64,000 nt of DNA from Pedobacter sp. AK013 (GTDB lineage Bacteria; Bacteroidota; Bacteroidia; Sphingobacteriales; Sphingobacteriaceae), in assembly GCF_014205835.1 (NCBI RefSeq), contig NZ_JACHCQ010000013.1, positions 62,001 to 126,000 on the forward strand, given 5' to 3'. The notes under the pieces were generated by a model that did no database searches, was not told where the DNA came from, and worked only from the letters and a program-made list of their open reading frames with translations. Position numbers and translations under genes: made by a program. This document shows, piece by piece, positions 26,058 to 33,009 of the stretch (within the stretch, counting starts at the first letter, position 1; every line of letters begins with the position of its first letter).

Positions 26058-27554
26058 ATGAAAATTAAAGCAATACTGTTTTTGAGCGTCTTGGGATCGG
26101 CGCTAAATGTGCAGGCACAAAACGCCAAAACGATAATAGAAAGCATGAATAAAATGTTTGCTCAAAAATCTATCGACCCAATAATGGAGAATTTAAGCAG
26201 CAATTTTTCTATTGCCGCTTACTCCAGACCATCGACCGATAACATGTTAAAAGCGATTTTGGAACGTTATGCCTGCGATTCGCTTCAATTGAAAAACGAG
26301 GTAAAACAGAACGAAAATGTTCAACTTACCGTGATACCGTTTAACAAAGCAAAAGCAGGTAAAGAAAGCACCATTTACACCGATGCGCAGTACAAAATCC
26401 TTTACACCGATATTTTCGATCAGTTTTATGGCATGAACCGGTATAAAAAATCGGTATTAATTGCTAAAATCCCCTTCGAAGTGAAAGATGGCGCTATCAT
26501 TTTAACGGTTAAGGTAAACAATAGCCAGCGACCGCTAAAACTACTTTTTGATACAGGTGCAGATGGAATGGCCATTACCAAAGCCCTTGCCGATTCTGTA
26601 GGTATAAAAGCTAGTCGCCAACAAAACACCTCGGTTGTAGGGGGCAATATGCAGATCTCGGTTTCAGAAGGAAATACCATTCAGCTGGATACTTTTAAGC
26701 TAAAAAACCAAAGTTTTGCCATTTTTCCCGAAATGCATAAAGGAAGTGACGGTATTATCGGAAACAGCATTGCCAAAAACTACATCACCAAAGTAGATTT
26801 CGATAAAAAAGAACTTTCGCTTTATAATTTTGGCTATTACGAGTACCAAGACCAGGGGAAATCGGTTCCGGTTACCGTACCTGCAGGGTTATTTATTATT
26901 CCGGGTGAGGTAAGCATAATGCCTGGCCAGGAACATGCAGGCGAATTTGTTTTTGATACTGGCGCAGCATACAATCTCATTTGTTTCAGGCCATTTGTAA
27001 AAAAGAATAAACTATTGGTAAGTGGTTTTAAACCTGAATATAACGGTACCACAACAAGTATGGGCATCAGCACACCTACCTACAGCGGAAGGGCTGCGGC
27101 ATTCTCTTTTTCCAACATGCCTAAACTCACAAATTTTCCCGTTACCCTCATGGCTGGAGGTGGCCAGAGTGAAAACTGGAATCCGGGCTTTGATGGATCA
27201 ATCGGCATCAGAACCATAGAGCGTTATAATTTCACCATTAACCTACAGAAAAAGGAAATCCATTTCGTCCCGAACCATACACTAAATTTCCCTAGCGATT
27301 TTGTTTTGGGTGCTTATCTGTTCGGTTTTGATCAGGATGGAAAATTAAAGTTATTAAGTGTGGTTGCTCCGGTAGAAAGCGAGACGATAAAAGCAGGACA
27401 GATAATTGAAAGTATTGATGGCATTGCAGCCCCAGTTTTGCTTAAAGACAGCAAAAAAATGCTTACGATTTTAAGTGCTCCGGCAGGTAAAATCTTCAAA
27501 ATTGCCTACACTGTAAATGGAGAAAAACAAAATATCTCAATAACCAAAAAATAG
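26058..27554 (+). CDS. Secreted retropepsin-like aspartic protease with two DTG motifs and a PDZ-like tail
   Basis: The ATG at 26058 begins a good signal peptide (MKIKAILFLSVLGSALNVQA); the ORF extends further upstream but only into the previous gene. The 498-residue protein carries two aspartic-protease half-sites: LLFDTGADGMAIT (D165) and FVFDTGAAYNLIC (D300), each in a retropepsin-like beta domain. Having both in one chain lets it form an active site without dimerising, like pepsin. About 90 C-terminal residues (IKAGQIIESIDGIAAP) resemble a PDZ domain. It starts 19 bp after the second TlpA gene. Probably a periplasmic peptidase for imported or envelope peptides; activity is inferred. Confidence 0.82.
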   Translation: MKIKAILFLSVLGSALNVQAQNAKTIIESMNKMFAQKSIDPIMENLSSNFSIAAYSRPSTDNMLKAILERYACDSLQLKNEVKQNENVQLTVIPFNKAKAGKESTIYTDAQYKILYTDIFDQFYGMNRYKKSVLIAKIPFEVKDGAIILTVKVNNSQRPLKLLFDTGADGMAITKALADSVGIKASRQQNTSVVGGNMQISVSEGNTIQLDTFKLKNQSFAIFPEMHKGSDGIIGNSIAKNYITKVDFDKKELSLYNFGYYEYQDQGKSVPVTVPAGLFIIPGEVSIMPGQEHAGEFVFDTGAAYNLICFRPFVKKNKLLVSGFKPEYNGTTTSMGISTPTYSGRAAAFSFSNMPKLTNFPVTLMAGGGQSENWNPGFDGSIGIRTIERYNFTINLQKKEIHFVPNHTLNFPSDFVLGAYLFGFDQDGKLKLLSVVAPVESETIKAGQIIESIDGIAAPVLLKDSKKMLTILSAPAGKIFKIAYTVNGEKQNISITKK

Positions 27555-27558
27555 ATTT

Positions 27559-28692
27559 ATGAAAAAAATAATCCATACCATTTGCCTGATGTTCGCTGTT
27601 ATAGGCTGTCTGGCACAAAATCAATCCTTAAACAGCGTATTGAAACAAGCCAAAAAAGAGAACAAACTTATTTTTGTCGATTGTTATTTCACAGGCTGTA
27701 TCCCATGTGCTCAAATGGATGAAAATGTTTTTCCGAACGAGCTGGTTAAAGCAGAAATGGACAAAAATTTCCTGATGCTCAAAGTGGATATCTTTAAGGA
27801 TAAGCTTGGCGATACCTTAAAAGTGCAGCATATTTTAAATGGATTCCCAACTTTCCTGGTGTTAAATGGTGATGGAAAATTAATCAGCTCGTCATCTGGC
27901 TACAAAGATCCGGGGAATTTGCTCGCATTGTTTGCCGATGCGCGCCAAAAAGCAAACCAACAGAAGTTTTTAGCTGGTTTTTCTACGCGATATGATGAAA
28001 AAAAATACCCGCCGTTTTATGTAGAATTCTGTAGAACCCGAAAGGGAATAACCCCAGCTATCTTAGCGAACTATAGCGATACTTTAAAAAACTTTAAAGC
28101 CGAGAATGCCTTGTTGCCTTATCTGGTTACCAGATCGGCTGATGAAAAGGCTATTGAAACCATTTTTGCCGATTATAATGGTTTTGTATCGCTTTATGGA
28201 GCCGATGTGTTGCAGCCGGTGATAGATTATGGTTTAAACCTAAAGTTGGCCAAAGCACTAAAGGCAAATTTAAATGATGTTGCTTTTGAAGACTTTTTGG
28301 CGAGTCAGAAAAAATATTTCGCAGAAAAAACATGGAAAATATGCCTGCAAATTTTGGGAAATAAATACTTCCTGGCGATGAAAAAAGATACCTTAGGTTT
28401 TCTGAAATTCGCTATAAAAAATCCTGTTTTATATCAATATCACTTCAATGCGCTTTATAGCACATTATTGGTTAAGAATGGTTTTACTCCAGAAGTTTTG
28501 AAGCTCTTTTGTAAATGGGCTGATGCCATTGTTACAGATGATAGTGGGCTTGAGTTTATGAAAACTGCTGCGGCAGTAAATAAACGCGCTCAGGATGAAG
28601 CAGCTTATAACAGGTTTGTGAAAATGGCTGCTACCTATGCCAGTAAGTATAAAATGAAAACAGAACCCATTAATGAAACTGGTTCCAAATAA
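27559..28692 (+). CDS. Thioredoxin-fold protein (thioredoxin_7 type), exported
   Basis: 377 residues. The N-terminal segment MKKIIHTICLMFAVIGC could be a lipoprotein signal (VIGC) or a classical one cleaved after LAQ. The thioredoxin domain is N-terminal (about 25-130): KENKLIFVDCYFTGC-IPC with redox cysteines C47 and C50, and the cis-proline loop LNGFPTFLVL. The C-terminal 240 residues are helical with no recognised domain. It follows the aspartic protease by only 4 bp and closes the locus, just ahead of a terminator. It is the third thioredoxin-fold protein in five genes, which points to disulphide chemistry being central to this locus. Confidence 0.85.
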   Translation: MKKIIHTICLMFAVIGCLAQNQSLNSVLKQAKKENKLIFVDCYFTGCIPCAQMDENVFPNELVKAEMDKNFLMLKVDIFKDKLGDTLKVQHILNGFPTFLVLNGDGKLISSSSGYKDPGNLLALFADARQKANQQKFLAGFSTRYDEKKYPPFYVEFCRTRKGITPAILANYSDTLKNFKAENALLPYLVTRSADEKAIETIFADYNGFVSLYGADVLQPVIDYGLNLKLAKALKANLNDVAFEDFLASQKKYFAEKTWKICLQILGNKYFLAMKKDTLGFLKFAIKNPVLYQYHFNALYSTLLVKNGFTPEVLKLFCKWADAIVTDDSGLEFMKTAAAVNKRAQDEAAYNRFVKMAATYASKYKMKTEPINETGSK

Positions 28693-28743
28693 ATAAGAAT
28701 TACACCTTGTAGAAGGGGTGGAATGTTTAATAGTTAATGAACG

Positions 28744-28775
28744 AAAAGCTTATCTGGATGGATAAGCTTTTTTGT
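28744..28775 (+). terminator. Terminator of the sigma/SusCD/thioredoxin locus
   Basis: Perfect 11-bp arms AAAAGCTTATC (28744-28754) and GATAAGCTTTT (28761-28771) with a 6-nt loop, followed by a T-rich tail, 51 bp past the last gene of the locus. Confidence 0.85.
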
Positions 28776-28807
28776 TTTTGTTCATATAATGGTTACATTA
28801 ACTTTAT

Positions 28808-28836
28808 TTTGTTTTCGGGCTAAAAATCTACTTTTG
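28808..28836 (+). promoter_or_regulatory. Candidate promoter of the GDPD-GH16 gene
   Basis: TTTG (28808-28811) and TACTTTTG (28829-28836) match both promoter elements, but the spacer is 17 bp, a little short of the usual 19-21. The ATG lies 78 bp further on. Confidence 0.4.
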
Positions 28837-28914
28837 ATCTTTCATCCCATAAAATTGTTTTCAATTGAGATGGAACGATCATGATTTTCAGATCAATCAT
28901 CATAAAACCAAAAT

Positions 28915-30420
28915 ATGAAACGAATATTTATTTCTGCACTAATGTTGTTCATTTTTACCGCCTCTTTTGCTCAAAAATTTAACTGGAACAAAAACCAGGT
29001 AATTGCCCACCGTGGCGCTTGGAAGAAAAATAATTTCCCCCAAAATTCTATCGCTTCATTAAACGAAGCCGTAAAGCTGGGTTGTTATGGATCGGAATTC
29101 GATGTGTGGATGACCGCAGACAATGTTTTGGTCATTAATCACGATCCCGAATTTCAGGGTTTGGTTATCGAGAAAGTAAATTATGCAGATTTATTGACCA
29201 AAACGATGAGCAATGGCGAAAAAATCCCAACGCTCGAAGCCTATCTATTGGAAGGTAAAAAGCAAAGAACAACTAAACTGATTTTAGAGATCAAACCTTC
29301 GTTAATTAGTAAAGAACGTGGAATTGAGGTGACCAATAAATGCGTTGAAATGGTTCAGAAACTTGGCGTAGTGGATTGGACAGAATATATCAGTTTTGAT
29401 TATGATTACTGCAAGCGGATTTTAGCGCTCCTGCCAAAAGCAAAAGTAGCCTACTTAAAAGGTGAAATCAGTGCCGAACAAATGAAAGCAGATAAATTAA
29501 CTGGTGTTGACTATCATTTTAGCGTTTACCAAAAAGATGGGTGGATTGAAAATGCCCACAAATTAGGATTAACGGTAAACGCCTGGACCGTAAATACAGT
29601 TCCTGAAATTCAATGGCTTTTAGCACATCAGGTTGATTATATCACCACTAACGAACCAGAGTTAACTTTCGAAGAACTCAAAAAAACACCTGTTGCAAAG
29701 GGCTGGAAGCTGAAATGGGCTGATGAATTTAACGATGCCGGATTACCTTTAGCAAAAAACTGGAGTTACGATGTAGGCGGAAAGGGCTGGGGCAATAATG
29801 AGCTTCAATATTATACCGATGCAGATAGCACAAATGCAATTGTAAAAAAAGGGAATCTGAATATTACTGCGGTAAAAGCAGACAAAGAAAACAACCATTA
29901 TACTTCGGCCAGATTGGTAACGAAAAATAAATTCGATTTTAAATACGGAAGGGTAGAAGTTCGCGCCATGTTGCCAAAAGGCAGGGGCTTATGGCCTGCC
30001 ATATGGGCTTTACCAACCGAAGGGAAATACGGAGGCTGGCCAAAGAGCGGCGAAATTGATATTATGGAACATGTAGGTTATGATCCGGATAGCGTTCATG
30101 GAACGGTACACACCGAGAAGTTTAACCACGTAATCAAAACGCAGATTGGCAAGGCTTTAAAGGTTGATAATCCTTATACCGAATATCATATTTATGCTAT
30201 AGAATGGTTTACCGATAGAATAGATTTTTTTATTGATGACCAAAAATACCTCACCTTTAAAAATACGAAAAAAGGATCTGGCGACTGGCCATTCGATCAA
30301 AACTTCCATATTATTTTAAATGTAGCAGTAGGCGGTGGCTGGGGTGGAAAAAAAGGCGTAGATGACGCTGTATTCCCTGCAAGTATGAAAGTAGACTATG
30401 TGAGGGTGTTTCAGAAGTAA
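28915..30420 (+). CDS. Glycerophosphodiester phosphodiesterase - GH16 beta-glucanase fusion
   Basis: A secreted two-enzyme protein of 501 residues with a signal peptide ending at ASFAQ. Residues of about 28-255 are a GDPD TIM barrel: VIAHRGAWKK (H32, R33), E61 and D63 in GSEFDVWMT, H76 in NHDPEF, LILEIKPS. The usual PEN after HRG is PQN here. Residues of about 262-501 are a GH16 beta-jelly-roll with the catalytic signature GEIDIMEHVG (E380, D382, E385) as in laminarinases/lichenases, ending VDYVRVFQK. GDPD releases an alcohol and glycerol-3-phosphate; GH16 cuts beta-1,3/1,4 glucans. It has its own promoter candidate and is followed by a phospholipase C gene. Confidence 0.92.
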   Translation: MKRIFISALMLFIFTASFAQKFNWNKNQVIAHRGAWKKNNFPQNSIASLNEAVKLGCYGSEFDVWMTADNVLVINHDPEFQGLVIEKVNYADLLTKTMSNGEKIPTLEAYLLEGKKQRTTKLILEIKPSLISKERGIEVTNKCVEMVQKLGVVDWTEYISFDYDYCKRILALLPKAKVAYLKGEISAEQMKADKLTGVDYHFSVYQKDGWIENAHKLGLTVNAWTVNTVPEIQWLLAHQVDYITTNEPELTFEELKKTPVAKGWKLKWADEFNDAGLPLAKNWSYDVGGKGWGNNELQYYTDADSTNAIVKKGNLNITAVKADKENNHYTSARLVTKNKFDFKYGRVEVRAMLPKGRGLWPAIWALPTEGKYGGWPKSGEIDIMEHVGYDPDSVHGTVHTEKFNHVIKTQIGKALKVDNPYTEYHIYAIEWFTDRIDFFIDDQKYLTFKNTKKGSGDWPFDQNFHIILNVAVGGGWGGKKGVDDAVFPASMKVDYVRVFQK

Positions 30421-30580
30421 TTTGTTCGTTCAATAGTTGATTAGCCATTAGTCAATGGTCATAATTAAATTGACTAAGAACCTTCATACTGATTAGCGCC
30501 ATAAATTAACTGTCAACTGAAAATTGCTAATTGACTACTGAAATTATAACTTGCGGTATCTAAGCTATATTGTATAATTT

Positions 30581-32953
30581 ATGGACTCACGTAGAGAATT
30601 TCTAAAAAAAGCGGCCTTGTTTGCCGGAGCCACTGGTATGGCCAATACCTTGCCCAGTTCGGTGCTAAAAGCCATGTCGATTAACCCTGAACCGGGTAGC
30701 ACATTTTACGATGCAGAACACATTGTTTTTCTGATGCAGGAAAACAGATCGTTCGATCATATGTTCGGTAAAATGAAAGGTGTGCGGGGGTTTAATGATC
30801 CCCATCCACACATTCAGCCTGATGGAAACAAAGTTTGGTTGCAGAAAGACGGGCAAGGATATACCTATGCCCCTTTTCATGTAGACATTAACAAAACCAA
30901 AATCACCTGGCAAGGCGGTTTACCACATTCGTGGAATGACCAGGTTGCTGCGCGAAATGGTGGCCGTTATGATAAATGGCTGCCCGTTAAAACACCAATG
31001 ACATTGGCTTATTATGATCGGAATGATATTCCTTTCTATTATGCCATGGCCGATGCTTTTACCATTTGCGATCAGCATTTTTGCTCATCGCTAACCGGTA
31101 CAACGCCAAACAGACTGTTCTTTTTTACAGGAACTGTTCGCGGAGAAAAAAGTGCAAACCGGGTTGCGGTGGTCAATAACGATCAGGCCGAATCGCAAAA
31201 TAATGTATTCGTAGATTGGCCAACCTTTCAGGAAACATTAGAAGATAATGGCATCGATTGGCGCATTTACCAAAACGAATTGTGGACCTCCAAACTTCCG
31301 GCAGGCGAAATAGATGATTGGTTGGGTAATTACGGCGATAATCCTGTAGAATACGTCAGCAGGCACAACGTTAAATTATCTGCTTACTTTCGAAAAAATG
31401 GCGATAATACCGTTAAACCGGCTTTAACCGCAAAAGAGGTTCAGGAGAAATACGATAAATTATCCCAAAAGGAAAAAAACTTAGTAGATAAAGCATTTAC
31501 GACCAACATTTCTCAAAAAGATTATCTTGATCTTGAACCATTTACTTTTAAGAATGACCAAGGGAAGTTTGAAACGATTAATGTGCCTAAAGGCGATATT
31601 TTTCATCAGTTTAGAAAAGACGTAGACAGCGGAAAATTACCAACGGTTTCGTGGTTGGTTGCGCCTCAACGTTTTTCTGATCATACCAGCTCGCCTTTGT
31701 ATGGAACCTGGTATGTAAGCGAAGCCCTGGACATTTTAACCAAAAACCCAGAGGTATGGAAAAAAACAATTTTTGTTTTAACGTACGATGAAAATGATGG
31801 GTACTTCGATCATCAGCCTCCTTTCGTGGTACCAAACCCTGATGATCCAACCAGCGGAAAGGTATCTGAAGGAATAAACTATGCCACTGATTTTGAAGCA
31901 AGAAAGGGAAGTCCGATCGGCTTGGGCTATCGTGTACCATTGGTTATTGCCTCACCCTGGAGCAAGGGTGGTTTTGTAAACTCGCAGGTTTTCGATCATA
32001 CTTCATCATTAATGTTTATGGAAAAATGGCTGGCAAAAAAAACAGGTAAAACCATTAAAAGCAACAACATTAGCGATTGGCGAAGGAATATTTGCGGCGA
32101 TTTAACCTCAGTATTTAGGCCATATAATGGAGAAGAAATCAAATCCCCGGAACCGCTAAAACGTGATGTTGTGGTAACCAATATCGGTAATGCTAAAAAT
32201 AAGCCTGCCCAGGTTGGTCCTACTGCACTCAATAAAACTGAAGTTGCAAAAATAAATAAATTCGAAGCCTTTTCTTCTGAAACATCTAGTCATGCCCCTA
32301 AGCAAGAGCATGGAACCAAGCATGCTTGTGCCCTGCCTTATCATTTAACGGTTGATGCAAATCTGGTTAACAATGAATTAGCACTTACTTTTCAATCGGC
32401 AAAAACCTTGTTCGGTAGCGAAATAGAAACCGTTGGCGCACCTTTCAACATGAGTACCATTTCCAAATTTAAAGGTGTTGCGGGCAAAACATGGGCTTAT
32501 GCGGTAAAAGCTGGCGATGTGTTAAAAGACAGCATTAAACTGGATGATTTTGATAACGAAGTTTATGATCTTACAATAAGTGGTCCGAATGGTTTTTACA
32601 GGCATTTTACAGGCAGCAAAAAAAATCCTTCCGTTATTGTAAAAGCACATCCGGAGCAAGCTGGTTTGGTAACCAAAAAACTTACAGGTACCCTGGTTTT
32701 CGCTATCGAGAACAAGGGCGCCAGTTTAGTTACGCTTCAAATTGTAGATAACAAATACAAATCGGGGAGCAAAACGGTAACAATCAGACCAAAATCGAGT
32801 GCAAATATTTCATTTAACCTGGTTAAAAATGCAAATTGGTACGATTTCAGTATTGTGCAGACCGGCAATACCACATTTAAACACCGTTATGCAGGTAAAA
32901 TAGAAACAGGAGAAATTACCCAAACCGATCCATACATGGGCAACGCATCATAA
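30581..32953 (+). CDS. Phosphocholine-type phospholipase C, Tat-exported
   Basis: 790 residues, starting with a twin-arginine signal (SRREFLKKAA, residues 3-12, then a hydrophobic stretch), so it is exported folded. The phosphoesterase domain (about 45-490) shows the family motifs IVFLMQENRSFDHMFGKM, SLTGTTPNRLFFFTGT, TVSWLVAPQRFSDHTSSP, TYDENDGYFDHQPPF and LGYRVPLVIASPWSKGG. Two C-terminal DUF756-type beta domains follow (about 590-680 and 700-785), the last with HRYAGKIETGEITQTDP. The family hydrolyses phosphatidylcholine or sphingomyelin to diacylglycerol/ceramide and phosphocholine; the exact lipid here is inferred. The 160-bp gap upstream is AT-rich with short ATTAGTCAATGG-like repeats and no clear promoter. 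Confidence 0.93.
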   Translation: MDSRREFLKKAALFAGATGMANTLPSSVLKAMSINPEPGSTFYDAEHIVFLMQENRSFDHMFGKMKGVRGFNDPHPHIQPDGNKVWLQKDGQGYTYAPFHVDINKTKITWQGGLPHSWNDQVAARNGGRYDKWLPVKTPMTLAYYDRNDIPFYYAMADAFTICDQHFCSSLTGTTPNRLFFFTGTVRGEKSANRVAVVNNDQAESQNNVFVDWPTFQETLEDNGIDWRIYQNELWTSKLPAGEIDDWLGNYGDNPVEYVSRHNVKLSAYFRKNGDNTVKPALTAKEVQEKYDKLSQKEKNLVDKAFTTNISQKDYLDLEPFTFKNDQGKFETINVPKGDIFHQFRKDVDSGKLPTVSWLVAPQRFSDHTSSPLYGTWYVSEALDILTKNPEVWKKTIFVLTYDENDGYFDHQPPFVVPNPDDPTSGKVSEGINYATDFEARKGSPIGLGYRVPLVIASPWSKGGFVNSQVFDHTSSLMFMEKWLAKKTGKTIKSNNISDWRRNICGDLTSVFRPYNGEEIKSPEPLKRDVVVTNIGNAKNKPAQVGPTALNKTEVAKINKFEAFSSETSSHAPKQEHGTKHACALPYHLTVDANLVNNELALTFQSAKTLFGSEIETVGAPFNMSTISKFKGVAGKTWAYAVKAGDVLKDSIKLDDFDNEVYDLTISGPNGFYRHFTGSKKNPSVIVKAHPEQAGLVTKKLTGTLVFAIENKGASLVTLQIVDNKYKSGSKTVTIRPKSSANISFNLVKNANWYDFSIVQTGNTTFKHRYAGKIETGEITQTDPYMGNAS

Positions 32954-33009
32954 ATATCCCCCCAAAAGGGGGATGGCTTTTGAAAGAAATTATGCTTATT
33001 TTGTATTAC

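Noticed and set aside
14787..28692. Classical polysaccharide-utilisation locus
   Set aside because: SusC/SusD are present, but there is no glycoside hydrolase, lyase or sulphatase in the operon.
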